This document shows positions 7,694 through 15,974 of a stretch of 42,891 nucleotides of DNA, in pieces. How positions within the stretch are numbered: position 1 is the first letter of the stretch; each line of letters opens with the position of its first letter. Made by a program: the position numbers and the translations under genes. The stretch lies in assembly GCA_016182015.1 (NCBI GenBank), contig JACOYC010000011.1:1-42891 (forward strand). The letters run 5' to 3'. Source of the stretch: Nanobdellati archaeon. Lineage in GTDB: Archaea; Nanobdellota; Nanobdellia; UBA10117. Under the pieces are notes generated by a model. It had not been told where the DNA came from. It saw nothing but the letters and a program-made list of their open reading frames with translations, and did not search any database.

Positions 7694-9654
7694 TGGTGGA
7701 TTCAGCGCTAGTTGAAAAATATCGGGCGAAGATTGAGGGCCAGCTCGGGCTTGGGGAAAAATTTGAAGGCATACCATACTCGCGCGAATATGAGTTATTC
7801 AAGGCTGAACAGTACCCGAAGGCAACGCAGTTTTACGAAAAGCTCTGCCAGAAGTCCGCGCAAATCCTGAAAATAACTATCGCGCCGAAGGATGCGGAAA
7901 AGGTAGCTCCGGCGATACAGCTTGCCCACCTGAATGTTACGCCCGAAGGCGTTTACTCATTTACATATTTAGTAACGTTTGCCCTGCTCACAGTGTTCAT
8001 GGTTCTTGGCGCTGTGTTGTTTAATTTGTTTATTATGTTAATTGGCTTGCTAATCAGTTTAGCAGTCCTTTTCCTGCTGCCAACAATCCCAAAGCAGATT
8101 CTCACAAGCTGGCGGGCCCGCGCATCCGACCAGCTGGTTTTGGCGGTTCTTTATACAGTAATATACATGCAGCACACACCAAATCTTGAGCGGGCGCTGA
8201 AGTTTGTGGCGGAGCACATGCCGCCGCCAATATCTCTCGATTTTACAAAGCTGCTCTGGGACTTGGAGCTGAAAACATATGCCAGCGCACAGGAGGCAAT
8301 TACCACTTATGCCGAAACTTGGCGGAACTGGGATAATTCATTTATAGATTCTGTAAATCTGATAGTTGGCTCGCTTTACGAACCTGATCCAAACAGGAAG
8401 ACAGAGCTTCTGAATCAGTCGGTCACGGTGATACTTGACGGAACACAGGACAACATGCTGTCCTTTGCGCATAATCTCCAAAGCCCGATGGAAGCGCTGC
8501 ACATGTTAGGCATAGTCCTGCCGGTGATGGGCATGGTGATGCTGCCGATGGTCGGCGCGTTCCTCGGCGCGTCTTTCAAAAGCTGGCAGATAATACTGCT
8601 TTACAACATAATACTTCCGCTGACAGTCTACGGGATTGGCGCATCAGTCCTGTCTACAAGGCCTGCAGGCTCGGACGAGTCAGATATCTACAAATACATC
8701 CAGCAGCAGTACGGCACGCCAAAGCCGGTAATATTTGGAAAACAGGTTAACATCCCGCCGAAAATTTTGTCAGCTTTAATATTTATTCTCGGAATGATTC
8801 CGGTTTTTGTTTATGCGGCCGGCCTGACACAGCTCGCGCCGGAAAAATTGGATGAAGCAATCTATGGCCTGCCGTTGCTTTTTCTCAGCATTTATTCAGT
8901 TGTTCTGATTGGGATATGTATGGGACTTTACTTTTATTGGTCTGTCGCGCCGCTGATGAAGGTTAAGCACGATGTTGAGGAGATGGAGCAGGAGTTTGCA
9001 TCAACTATCTTCCAGCTTGGCGAGCGCCTGCAGGAGCACAAGCCGCCCGAGCAGGCCATTTTGGATTTAGAGGGGACAATGCAGCAGAGCAAGATATCTG
9101 GCTTTTTCGGTGTGATAGTCAGCAACATCACAAAACTTGGCGCAAGTTTAAGAGACGCAATTTTTAATGAGCGCTACGGCGCGATCGCACTTTATCCGTC
9201 AGGCATAATAAAAAGCACGATGTCAATCCTGGTTGAGGGCGCGAAGAAAAGTCCCGAAGTAGCCGGTCGCTCGTTAATAACAATCTCAACTTATCTGAAA
9301 ACAGTCCACGCGGTTACCGAAAGGCTGAAGGATCTGCTGGCAGATACAACATCAGCGATGCAGTCGCAGGCAAAAGTTTTTGTTCCTGTAATATCAGGAA
9401 TTGTAGTAGGACTTGCCACACTAACTGTAGGAATTTTAAGGAATCTCTCAACGCAGCTGCAGGCGGTCGCCCCGGGCGGTGCGGAGGCCGGCGAGTCTGC
9501 CGCACAGATCAGCCAGACATCCGGCCTGCTTGATATTTTTCAGTCGGAATTTGCAATCCCGCCATATCTGTTTATCTCCTGTCTTACCTTCTCTCCGGCG
9601 TTATCAACGGCCACGATGAAATGGAGAAACGCTTCATGCTGGCCAAGAACTTGA
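7693..9654 (+). CDS. TadC/FlaJ-type membrane platform protein (T2SSF domains), frameshifted near the end
   Basis: The inner-membrane platform that pairs with the ATPase in archaeal pilus, archaellum and Tad systems. It has a cytosolic N-terminus, hydrophobic pairs at about residues 90-135, a first T2SSF-type helical domain (about 150-260), two helices at 265-320, another membrane pair around 355-415, and a second cytosolic helical domain with E-F-A-S-T-I-F-Q-L-G-E-R at about 437-448. Membrane helices follow at about 555-580. The family normally ends with further membrane helices. Here the frame closes at 9654 after an un-helix-like tail (CLTFSPALSTATMKWRN), while a different frame carries the expected ending to 9755. 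The first frame thus lacks its last two helices. Confidence 0.88.
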   Translation: MVDSALVEKYRAKIEGQLGLGEKFEGIPYSREYELFKAEQYPKATQFYEKLCQKSAQILKITIAPKDAEKVAPAIQLAHLNVTPEGVYSFTYLVTFALLTVFMVLGAVLFNLFIMLIGLLISLAVLFLLPTIPKQILTSWRARASDQLVLAVLYTVIYMQHTPNLERALKFVAEHMPPPISLDFTKLLWDLELKTYASAQEAITTYAETWRNWDNSFIDSVNLIVGSLYEPDPNRKTELLNQSVTVILDGTQDNMLSFAHNLQSPMEALHMLGIVLPVMGMVMLPMVGAFLGASFKSWQIILLYNIILPLTVYGIGASVLSTRPAGSDESDIYKYIQQQYGTPKPVIFGKQVNIPPKILSALIFILGMIPVFVYAAGLTQLAPEKLDEAIYGLPLLFLSIYSVVLIGICMGLYFYWSVAPLMKVKHDVEEMEQEFASTIFQLGERLQEHKPPEQAILDLEGTMQQSKISGFFGVIVSNITKLGASLRDAIFNERYGAIALYPSGIIKSTMSILVEGAKKSPEVAGRSLITISTYLKTVHAVTERLKDLLADTTSAMQSQAKVFVPVISGIVVGLATLTVGILRNLSTQLQAVAPGGAEAGESAAQISQTSGLLDIFQSEFAIPPYLFISCLTFSPALSTATMKWRNASCWPRT

Positions 9655-9755
9655 TATTCTCGACAATATTTTACGCAATAATATCTGCGGCAGTCGTGCT
9701 GATGTTCAACGCGCTCATCTCGCCAATCTCGCAAATAACATTCAGCGAAGAATAA
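9576..9755 (+). pseudogene. Out-of-frame C-terminal end of the platform gene
   Basis: In the frame starting at multiples of three from 9576 the sequence reads on as LSYLLSGVINGHDEMEKRF, then KNLIFSTIFYAIISAAVVLMF and a short tail ending in FSEE before the TAA at 9753. This is the typical T2SSF ending: a charged turn followed by a hydrophobic helix pair. It joins the main frame at about 9575-9582 by loss of one base, or of 3n+1 bases, since the segment between PPYLF and NGHDE seems shorter than usual. It could be a sequencing/assembly error, a real mutation, or a site of recoding. The stop codon is the first base triplet of the repeat element that follows. Confidence 0.75.
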
Positions 9756-9884
9756 CTAAGGCTTTTTTAAAAAAAGTCTCCCGAATTAGTGCTTTTTGAG
9801 CGAAGCACTAATTTGGGCGAGCGGTTCCGTCACATGTATCATGGACGGAACCGAGACTTTCAACAGAGCCGTAACTAAGGCTTT
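9753..9884. repeat. Hairpin-rich miniature element, copy 1, with 13-bp direct repeats
   Basis: TAACTAAGGCTTT is found perfectly at 9753-9765 and 9872-9884, flanking a foldable block. Within it, CCGAATTAGTGCTT (9781-9794) pairs with AAGCACTAATTTGGG (9803-9817), and CGGTTCCGT pairs with ACGGAACCG around an 11-base loop. The ends GGCTTTTTTAAA...GTCTC and GAGACTTTCAACAGAGCC are imperfect inverted repeats. The whole would fold as one outer stem with two arms. About 95 bases of it recur almost unchanged at 26703-26849. The direct repeat includes the stop codon of the platform gene. Confidence 0.75.
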
Positions 9885-9936
9885 GTAAAAATCTCGCTTT
9901 GCGCGTGTGCAGGCAACACTTGGTCCAAATATATGC

Positions 9937-9966
9937 CCAACCAACAACCAATAACCAAAGACAAGC
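9937..9966. repeat. ACCAAAGAC-type low-complexity repeat (copy 2)
   Basis: CCAACCAACAACCAATAACCAAAGACAAG (given in part: CAACCAATAACCAAAGACAA) lies in the 250-base non-coding stretch between the platform gene and the first one-helix peptide. The rest of that stretch is the hairpin element at 9753-9884 and a short promoter-like region before 10005. Confidence 0.45.
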
Positions 9967-10004
9967 CTTATTAATCCGGCCGGAAACTAGTGATAGAACT
10001 AAAA

Positions 10005-10115
10005 ATGTCAGAAGCGCCATTGGAGTGGGCTGTGGAAAAATTAATCATACCAGCAATAGTAGTCGGCCTTGGCCTTGCTGTGCTGGCATATGTTTTGATT
10101 AACTCACTTAGCTAA
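10005..10115 (+). CDS. One-helix membrane peptide, 36 aa
   Basis: The product is 36 residues: a short acidic N-terminus (MSEAPLEWAVEK) followed by a single hydrophobic helix (IPAIVVGLGLAVLAYVLI). It is the first of the row of small membrane-anchored proteins between the platform gene and 22039. It lacks the K-K-A motif that most of the others have. Evidence for expression is only the open frame, its helix, and the clustering with similar peptides, so moderate confidence. Confidence 0.5.
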   Translation: MSEAPLEWAVEKLIIPAIVVGLGLAVLAYVLINSLS

Positions 10116-10127
10116 ATGTATGCGATA

Positions 10128-10163
10128 GGTTTTTAAATAAGCAGATTAATAAAAGTTTGAGGT
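10128..10163 (+). promoter_or_regulatory. Promoter and ribosome binding site of the pilin-like gene row
   Basis: A TATA-like GGTTTTTAAATAA lies at 10128-10140 and a GAGGT ribosome binding site at 10159-10163, seven bases before the ATG at 10171. This probably drives the three small Cys-rich pilin-like genes together. Confidence 0.5.
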
Positions 10164-10170
10164 AGTACAG

Positions 10171-10650
10171 ATGGCCGCAAAAGCACAGGGGTTACCGATA
10201 AATTTAATTATACTGGCAATTATAGCCGCATTGGTTTTAGTTTTAGTTGTTGCGTTCACAGTTGGCGGGGCAAGCAACATCTTCGGGAAAATCTCAAAGG
10301 GTAGCAAGGTAATCGGCGGAGACTTGGAAACAACAAGGGCGGCCTGCAAGTCCTTCTGCGACAGAATACAGTCTGTTTCGAGCATTGACGACTGGACAAA
10401 GGGCCAGTACTGCGTAAGGTCTTTTGCGCTTGACTTGGACAGCGACGGAAAGTCAGGCGGGTTTGATGTAAATGGCGGCGCGCTGGACGGCGGCAAGTTC
10501 AACAAGGCAAAACAACAGGAAGCTGGCCTGAACTGCTGGGATTCCGCAATAGCTGTCAACTGCCAGGTTGAAGTAAATTTCCCGGACGGCTCAGCAAAAC
10601 TCTGCACACCCAAGGCCGGCGCGGCTTGCGATGCTAATCAATGCGTATAG
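10171..10650 (+). CDS. Small Cys-rich pilin-like protein, 159 aa
   Basis: The N-terminus reads MAAKAQGLPIN followed by a strongly hydrophobic helix to about residue 30, the class III signal peptide layout of archaeal type IV pilins (basic residue, small residue, then the assembly helix). The exported part has a regular cysteine pattern: ACKSFC, YC, NCW, NC, C, AC. The next two genes share A-C-x3-C, then YC, then CW and a final C, and the C-terminal end of the 923-residue protein also has it. A D-x-D-x-D-G-K run around residue 90 could be a calcium site. Function as a minor or major pilus subunit is inferred from this layout and from the ATPase and platform genes upstream. Confidence 0.75.
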   Translation: MAAKAQGLPINLIILAIIAALVLVLVVAFTVGGASNIFGKISKGSKVIGGDLETTRAACKSFCDRIQSVSSIDDWTKGQYCVRSFALDLDSDGKSGGFDVNGGALDGGKFNKAKQQEAGLNCWDSAIAVNCQVEVNFPDGSAKLCTPKAGAACDANQCV

Positions 10651-10660
10651 AGGTATGACA

Positions 10661-11053
10661 ATGAAAAATAAACTACCACGAAAGGCACAGGGCTTGCCCC
10701 TGACAACAATCGCAATAGCTATTTTGGTCTTTTTGACCTTAGTTGTAGTCGTACTGTTCGCAACAGGCTCTTTTGGAAGGCTGTTTGGCACGGGAGCAAA
10801 GCTGACAAGCGCGGCTGGCGGCGAGGTTGGCGCGGATCAGGCCACATGTAACTCGCTCTGCTCAACTGCGTTGCAGTTGCCGAGCACAGCTAATTTCAAG
10901 GCAAGCGGGTATTGTGCTAAAGTTATGAAATATGATACCAGTGTTCCAAAAGATGGCGTATTAGATAATGTCAATTGCTGGCAAGGCCCAGTTGCAATAA
11001 CCTGCTCAGGAACACTAAGCTCTGGCGACGCGGTGTCTAACGCAGACTGCTAA
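10661..11053 (+). CDS. Small Cys-rich pilin-like protein, 130 aa
   Basis: Starts MKNKLPRKAQGLPLTT and continues into one hydrophobic helix. I use ATG 10661 because the GAGGT at 10650-10654 is six bases upstream and overlaps the stop of the previous gene; an ATG two codons earlier is possible. The exported domain keeps the family cysteines (ATCNSLC, YC, NCW, TC, final DC). It lies 10 bases after its paralogue and two bases before the next one, so the three are surely one transcript. It is the shortest of the three and has no insert between the YC and CW parts. Confidence 0.78.
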   Translation: MKNKLPRKAQGLPLTTIAIAILVFLTLVVVVLFATGSFGRLFGTGAKLTSAAGGEVGADQATCNSLCSTALQLPSTANFKASGYCAKVMKYDTSVPKDGVLDNVNCWQGPVAITCSGTLSSGDAVSNADC

Positions 11054-11055
11054 GC

Positions 11056-11481
11056 ATGACTAATAAAAAAGCGCAGGGCCTGCCATTAACAACAATTGCG
11101 ATAGCCATACTAGTAATTCTGACTTTAGTGGTTGTCGCGTTGTTTGTTACCGGCGGCTTCTCCCGCGTGTTTGGCGCAGGCGCAAAAGTAACAAGCGGCG
11201 GGGCAGGCAGTGTAGATGCTGATAGGGCAGCCTGCCAGTCGTTTTGCACACAAGCCCTGCAGTCACCAACAGCAGCCATATTTAAGAATTCTGGTTATTG
11301 TAAAAAAGTTTTGAAAGCTGATTTAAACAAGGATAATAAAATAGATGGAACAGTAACCGGAGGGGTTACAGAAAACAATTTCAGGTGCTGGGACGCTCCG
11401 GTAGAGTACCCAGTCGGCATAGACTGCACAGGAACATTGCCAAACCAAAACGGTGATGTAGTTTCAAAAGCAGACTGTTAG
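11056..11481 (+). CDS. Small Cys-rich pilin-like protein, 141 aa
   Basis: Starts MTNKKAQGLPLTTIAIAIL, nearly identical in its first 20 residues to the preceding paralogue. The exported domain has A-C-Q-S-F-C, YCKK, CWD, DC and a last C. A D-L-N-K-D-N-K-I-D-G stretch at about residue 88 is a plausible EF-hand-like calcium loop. The near-identical N-terminal part and more diverged heads are what is expected of pilins, where the helix packs in the fibre core and the head is exposed. Confidence 0.78.
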   Translation: MTNKKAQGLPLTTIAIAILVILTLVVVALFVTGGFSRVFGAGAKVTSGGAGSVDADRAACQSFCTQALQSPTAAIFKNSGYCKKVLKADLNKDNKIDGTVTGGVTENNFRCWDAPVEYPVGIDCTGTLPNQNGDVVSKADC

Positions 11482-11486
11482 CACAA

Positions 11487-11497
11487 CAATTATAAAC
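11487..11497 (+). promoter_or_regulatory. TATA-like box before the 923-aa mosaic gene
   Basis: CAATTATAAAC lies 21-31 bases before the ATG at 11518, as expected for a leaderless archaeal start. There is no ribosome binding site. It would start a new transcript for the large mosaic and its partner. Confidence 0.45.
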
Positions 11498-11517
11498 TTC
11501 TTTTCTATCTTATTATT

Positions 11518-14289
11518 ATGGCCACATCCAAAAAGGCGTTTACATTCAGAGTGCTTGCCATCGGCGTTGTCACAATTGTCGCAATTATCATAATCCTGCT
11601 GGCAACCTCAAAGCAGGTTGGGGGCGCAACCTCCCCGCTTGGCAGGCTTGGGGCATCTGTCAAAGAAGCGATTCCATTCATACCAGGCATAGGCGATTTA
11701 ATTCCGAAGCCATGTTACAGCAATACTGCAGTCACGTTGTCCGCAGGCGACAACTACAAAAAGTGCCTGTGGTCGCCGCCTGAAAAATATGGGAGCACCG
11801 GCGGCATAGATAATATAATTTCCGGCGTCTACTCCTGCCCAATAGGCCATGTGGCTGATGCAGTTGACTTTGTGCCTAATCTTGCGCCAACAGATTTATT
11901 TAAAATATACTCCAGCACTGTATCTGACGATAGCATTAAGCGGGGTGCGGAGCCTTTGTATGTCCAATTTGCAAAAGAGGACACTGTAGATTTGTATTCG
12001 ACAAACGCGCAGTCAGTAAAGTTTGCAGTTGTAACCGGCCAGCCGCAGGTGCGTGAGTTCAGGCAGTACGCGGGTGTTGTTATCAAAAACATCTACTGCA
12101 GTGAGCGGCTTGCGCCAGATTTAGAGCCAAGGCCGTTTGAGTTTATAAAATTCGGAAAAACATTTGACTTAGCGCCGATTGTTTTCGAGAATGACATACT
12201 TACAATCAGGCACGGCTGGCGAAATAACATACAGCTGACGGAAGATCAGGCCTGCCTTGATGGCCAGCAGGCAGAAAAGTTTACAATAATAAATCCTGCC
12301 AGCCAAAGCGCAACTGCATTTTTGTCCGGCAGCAGCACGTGCACAAGACAGGTTCAGGATTGGCCGGAAACGCTTGACAGAACAGGCAAGTATGTAATAG
12401 AATCAATAGTTGACCCGAATAACCTGCTGGCAGAGGGCAACGAGAAAAACAACAAACGCACGAATACATTTACAGTTATTCAGTCTGGCGGCTCGCAGGC
12501 CACCGGCAACAGATGTTTGAAGTCCAGCGACTGCTCGGCAAATAAAGATGAGTACTGCGAGTGGAGCAAAAGCCAGTTCAGGGGTGAAGGAAAAGGCGAG
12601 TGTTATAAAAGAATTGCAAATGATAAAAATTGCGGCGACGAGATAGAATATTACTTGGATGACTCGTGCCTTGGAAATAGTTTTTGTTACACTGATATTA
12701 TTACTCCGCTGGCAATTTGCAAGCCGAATTTAGCAAGCGGAGTGGATTTGAGGCCGGCTATTGCTGTCAGCTCCACACACAGCATTGACCAGGAGGGCGC
12801 AACTGGCACTGTAACGTGGGGTGTTTCAAACGAAGGCGGAAAAGATGCAGCAGCGCAGTCTGACGCCGAGCTGTGGTTGGACGGCGCCAGGATTGATACA
12901 TTTAAGACTGCTGCACCATTCAAAAGCAAAACATACCAGGAAAAAGGCACGGTTAATTTTAACGATAAATACAAAGCAGTTATAAAAATAGACATTAACA
13001 ATGCAGTTCAGGAAGTAATAGAGGAAAATAACGAGCTCACTTTATGCCTTGTTGGCCCAATAATATACTACAAGGACGCGGACGGCGACGGCTTTGGCGA
13101 TCCGAAACAATCCGTTACTGATTGCATGCCAAAGCCGGATGGCTATGCTGATAATGGCAATGACTGTGATGATGGCAATAGCAAAGTTAATGCTGGCTCG
13201 CCGGAAATCTGCTCAAACGGAGTAGATGAAAACTGCAACGGCTTTGGCGATGAAAGCTACCTTGCAACCCCAGGGGCATGCATCCCGTTGTGCACCGGAA
13301 CACCGGCCAAGCAGTGCAGAGACTACAAAGACATAACCTCCTGCCTGAATAGCGGAAGCTGCGATTGGAATATTATATTTGGATCTGGTGTTTGCCAGGG
13401 CACGATAACTTGTGAAGAGTTTGGTGATAAAACAAAATGTCAGAATGTAGGATGCTCGTGGCAGGATACGTGCACAGATGCAGACGGCGACGGCTATGGG
13501 ACTGCAGCCAGCTACGCTTTTTGCAATAATAATAACGCGCCAGACTGTAACGATAATGATCGTAATATGTATCCCGGCGCGCCGGAAATCTGTGATGGCA
13601 GAGATAATGACTGCAACAATAAAATAGATGACAGTCTTTCATTTTTTGGCTACGAGTGTTATGCTCTCGGCCCTGATGGGGTTTGCCCTGGCGGCGGGGA
13701 TGATACGTTTTACAAGGACCTGGCAGGCGCAAAAAAGAATGCAGGCGTCTGTCAGGATAGCACAGACCTGTCAATTGTTTCCTGCTTAAGCGGGAAATGG
13801 CAGTGGGATTATACAGCAACAGCCGCGCAGCATGGCTGGATTTATGAAACACAGGAAGGCAATACGGGCGTTTCTCACTGCAACGATGGACATGATAATG
13901 ACTGCGATAGCCTGCTGGACTGCGGCACACTAACGAACTGCAATCCAGTAACATTTGCTAACGACGGCGAGTTTAACAATGGCGTTTGCAACACATACTG
14001 CAATGACCTGGCCGCAAACACATGTACTTGGACAAGTCAAGGCCAGGGCCAAGGCGGCAGTGATCAATACCAGGGTGCAAGGCTGGCCTGCCAGAGCGCC
14101 TGCATAAGTGCGCTGTCATTAGAAAACAAGGCAGCGTTTAAAGGAAGCACGTACTGCCAATATTACACATATACTGGTGCAAGCAATGATGTATTAACAA
14201 AATGCTGGGAATCGCCACTTTCAACCTCCTGCAAGGGCACGCTGCCCTCAAGTGAAACAGTCGGAACGTATCCGCAGAACTGCCAATGA
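11518..14289 (+). CDS. 923-aa mosaic surface protein with pilin-like anchor, CARDB and MopE-type repeats
   Basis: The N-terminus MATSKKAFTFR plus one hydrophobic helix is a class III-type anchor. Residues about 35-198 form a Cys-containing domain also present as the next gene (14286). A CARDB-like beta-sandwich (ending V-D-P-N-N-L-L-A-E-G-N-E-K-N-N) follows at about 198-325, a Cys-rich stretch at 330-405, a second CARDB-like domain at 407-510, and two MopE-type metal-binding blocks near 516-575 and 652-700 with DADGDGFGD, NDCDD and E-x-C-N-G-x-D-x-N-C-N. Residues about 853-923 repeat the head domain of the three small pilin-like proteins (C-x3-C, YC, CW, C, C). CARDB domains usually mediate adhesion, and MopE-type repeats bind metal or calcium. 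A tip adhesin carried by the pilus is the best guess. Confidence 0.8.
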   Translation: MATSKKAFTFRVLAIGVVTIVAIIIILLATSKQVGGATSPLGRLGASVKEAIPFIPGIGDLIPKPCYSNTAVTLSAGDNYKKCLWSPPEKYGSTGGIDNIISGVYSCPIGHVADAVDFVPNLAPTDLFKIYSSTVSDDSIKRGAEPLYVQFAKEDTVDLYSTNAQSVKFAVVTGQPQVREFRQYAGVVIKNIYCSERLAPDLEPRPFEFIKFGKTFDLAPIVFENDILTIRHGWRNNIQLTEDQACLDGQQAEKFTIINPASQSATAFLSGSSTCTRQVQDWPETLDRTGKYVIESIVDPNNLLAEGNEKNNKRTNTFTVIQSGGSQATGNRCLKSSDCSANKDEYCEWSKSQFRGEGKGECYKRIANDKNCGDEIEYYLDDSCLGNSFCYTDIITPLAICKPNLASGVDLRPAIAVSSTHSIDQEGATGTVTWGVSNEGGKDAAAQSDAELWLDGARIDTFKTAAPFKSKTYQEKGTVNFNDKYKAVIKIDINNAVQEVIEENNELTLCLVGPIIYYKDADGDGFGDPKQSVTDCMPKPDGYADNGNDCDDGNSKVNAGSPEICSNGVDENCNGFGDESYLATPGACIPLCTGTPAKQCRDYKDITSCLNSGSCDWNIIFGSGVCQGTITCEEFGDKTKCQNVGCSWQDTCTDADGDGYGTAASYAFCNNNNAPDCNDNDRNMYPGAPEICDGRDNDCNNKIDDSLSFFGYECYALGPDGVCPGGGDDTFYKDLAGAKKNAGVCQDSTDLSIVSCLSGKWQWDYTATAAQHGWIYETQEGNTGVSHCNDGHDNDCDSLLDCGTLTNCNPVTFANDGEFNNGVCNTYCNDLAANTCTWTSQGQGQGGSDQYQGARLACQSACISALSLENKAAFKGSTYCQYYTYTGASNDVLTKCWESPLSTSCKGTLPSSETVGTYPQNCQ

Positions 14290-14963
14290 AAACCAGAGTT
14301 AAATCCAAAAAAGCAGGTGGTTTTGCTTTTGGCACAATGGCAAAGGCAATACTATTTTTAGTAATTATAGTCGCTATAATTTTAGCGATAGCCTCACATG
14401 CCCGTGGGGGGACATCGCCAGCCAGCAAATTGCTAAGCGGTGCAGAACAGGCAGCAGAGGGCATACCTGGCGTAAAAGAACTTAAAAAAAGCATATCTGG
14501 CTCGTGTTACCTGGAAGATGCCGCGTTTTTTGATTACGGAACCTACGGCGCATATTATTCAAATGGCGTGCAGCAGTTGAGCCGCGGTGATACTTTAAAT
14601 GACTGTATATTCTCGCCGCCAAGCCCAAGCTATGGGAATGCAAACTACGAAAAAACATTTTATATTTCACAGCAGTTTGCCTGCCCGGAAGGCACTGTTG
14701 TGACAGATATAAACTACAATCCGTATTTTGCAGATGATTCTGATACGTTTAGCATATTTTCACCAAGCGAGATAACAATAAATACTAACAGCCTCACTAT
14801 AAAATCCATGGTATTTCCTGACCGGAACAGCTTTAGCGTAAACCTTCCTTCCAAAAGCTTAAATACAAATGCAGTCCATTTTATGTTTGGGGTTGAACAC
14901 AAGGCCGCGCACAGCTTTAACGAGAAAAAAGGAATAATTGTGACTGGCATATCATGCGCATAA
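14286..14963 (+). CDS. Pilin-like anchored protein, 225 aa, related to the N-terminal part of the 923-aa protein
   Basis: Starts MKTRVKSKKAGGFAFG, then a hydrophobic helix. After it come G-G-T-S-P-A-S-K-L, IPGVKEL, a Cys, LSRGDTLNDCIFSPPS and FACPEGTVVTDINYNP. The same order (GGATSPLGRL, IPGIGDL, LSAGDNYKKCLWSPPE, YSCPIGHVADAVDFVP) is seen in residues 28-200 of the 923-residue neighbour, so the two are paralogues over that length. Start and previous stop overlap by four bases (ATGA type), giving tight coupling. It would be a minor subunit with the same anchor domain but without the adhesive extension. Confidence 0.72.
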   Translation: MKTRVKSKKAGGFAFGTMAKAILFLVIIVAIILAIASHARGGTSPASKLLSGAEQAAEGIPGVKELKKSISGSCYLEDAAFFDYGTYGAYYSNGVQQLSRGDTLNDCIFSPPSPSYGNANYEKTFYISQQFACPEGTVVTDINYNPYFADDSDTFSIFSPSEITINTNSLTIKSMVFPDRNSFSVNLPSKSLNTNAVHFMFGVEHKAAHSFNEKKGIIVTGISCA

Positions 14964-14964
14964 A

Positions 14965-15126
14965 ATGAAAATAAAAATGGAATCCAAAAAGGCGATTGAG
15001 TGGTATTACATCGCACTCATGATTATATTAATTTTAGGCGTGATACTTGTTCTGCTCTGGCAGGCCGGCGCGTTCAGGCAGCTCGGCACTGCAGCTGATC
15101 AGGCGCTGTTCGCGCCAATTAAATAA
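14965..15126 (+). CDS. One-helix pilin-like peptide, 53 aa
   Basis: The 53-residue product starts MKIKMESKKAIEWYY, has one hydrophobic helix of about 20 residues (IILILGVILVLLW) and ends in a short polar tail. The S-K-K-A motif before the helix matches the large neighbours. It begins one base after the previous stop and ends three bases before the next start, so it is part of the same transcript. No head domain is present; it could be an assembly or filler subunit. Confidence 0.65.
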   Translation: MKIKMESKKAIEWYYIALMIILILGVILVLLWQAGAFRQLGTAADQALFAPIK

Positions 15127-15129
15127 AAA

Positions 15130-15294
15130 ATGAAAGGCAAAAAAGCAGCAGCATATTTTCCGGAATGGTTATTTTACGCGATATTATTTGTCGCCGCGAT
15201 AATTATTATTTTGCTTTTGTATGCAGCCTGGACCGGAAAATTAGGGCCGCATCTAGCGTATCTTGGCAGGCAGGCCGGTACAAGCATAGTTTAG
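15130..15294 (+). CDS. One-helix pilin-like peptide, 54 aa
   Basis: Starts MKGKKAAAYFPEW and continues into one hydrophobic helix (ILFVAAIIIILLLYAAW), then a 20-residue tail ending at a TAG. The G-K-K-A motif and size match the peptide just before it. It is the last gene of this part of the transcript, followed by a TATA-like box for the gene at 15336. Confidence 0.65.
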   Translation: MKGKKAAAYFPEWLFYAILFVAAIIIILLLYAAWTGKLGPHLAYLGRQAGTSIV

Positions 15295-15302
15295 ATTAAG
15301 AT

Positions 15303-15316
15303 AAAGCTTTAATACT
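15303..15316 (+). promoter_or_regulatory. TATA-like box before the 212-aa pilin-like gene
   Basis: AAAGCTTTAATACT is 20-33 bases before the ATG at 15336, with no ribosome binding site, as in other leaderless starts of this window. Confidence 0.4.
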
Positions 15317-15335
15317 AAAAAGTTTTACCAAGCGC

Positions 15336-15974
15336 ATGGCCGTTGGCAAAAAGGCAGACTTGAAATTTATAGCTTATATAATATTAGCAGCAGTTGGTGG
15401 TCTAATATTTATTATGTTTGTAGTGCTGCCTGCAACCACGGGCATCAGCTCGGACATGGGCGACAGGTTTTGCGGCTTAAATGCTGCTGCCAGAAATGCG
15501 GTATTCCCAAATATTGTGCTGCCGTTATTCCTGTGCTACGAGCGCACAGTTAAGGTGGATGCAAACGACTGGAACGAGTGCGACTCGGACGGAGCGCGCG
15601 GCTGGAAAAATGCAAATGACCGGAAATTATGCGCAGCCTACCAGCTCGCAATACTTGGCAAGCGCTGTTTTGAAATGTTTGGCGAGAATACATACACGCT
15701 CAACAAACTAGAAGTTGGTACAATTCCATGTTTCAAAGCAAGGGTTGTTGATCTGACTCCGGCAGGAACAGTAGTCGGTGAAATAGAGTTCACAAAAGGC
15801 ATGCGCGCAAATGGCTACTGCACAATTGGAAGCAGGTTTAACAACAACAATTTCAATTGTGGCGATTCAGAGAACGTGCCAAATTGGAGGGATATTGTGT
15901 CTGGCGATAATAAAATTTGTTTTGATGAATTTGCTAATTCGCCGGATGGGATAAGGGTGAACGATGGTTGCTAG
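15336..15974 (+). CDS. Pilin-like Cys-containing protein, 212 aa
   Basis: MAVGKKADLKF precedes a hydrophobic helix to about residue 33, and the exported part holds about ten cysteines spread over its length (RFCGL, LCYER, ECDSDG, LCAAY, RCFEMF and others). I do not recognise the head domain and it is not the fold of the small 130-159 residue paralogues. It converges on the reverse-strand gene ending at 15971, overlapping it by four bases. Confidence 0.72.
   Translation: MAVGKKADLKFIAYIILAAVGGLIFIMFVVLPATTGISSDMGDRFCGLNAAARNAVFPNIVLPLFLCYERTVKVDANDWNECDSDGARGWKNANDRKLCAAYQLAILGKRCFEMFGENTYTLNKLEVGTIPCFKARVVDLTPAGTVVGEIEFTKGMRANGYCTIGSRFNNNNFNCGDSENVPNWRDIVSGDNKICFDEFANSPDGIRVNDGC

Noticed and set aside
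5114-9755. Archaellum (fla/arl) operon
   Set aside because: The ATPase is of TadA/GspE2 type, no FlaH, FlaF or FlaG is seen, and the subunits are short one-helix proteins rather than archaellins, so a pilus or Tad-like system fits better.
9899-10102. Short open frames in the stretch between platform gene and first peptide
   Set aside because: They cover the low-complexity repeat and the peptide gene in another frame and have no ribosome binding site.
13373-13954. 193-codon reverse-strand open frame within the 923-residue gene
   Set aside because: Its His/Arg/Tyr/Cys-rich translation is a by-product of the repetitive metal-binding code on the other strand; the forward gene is well supported.
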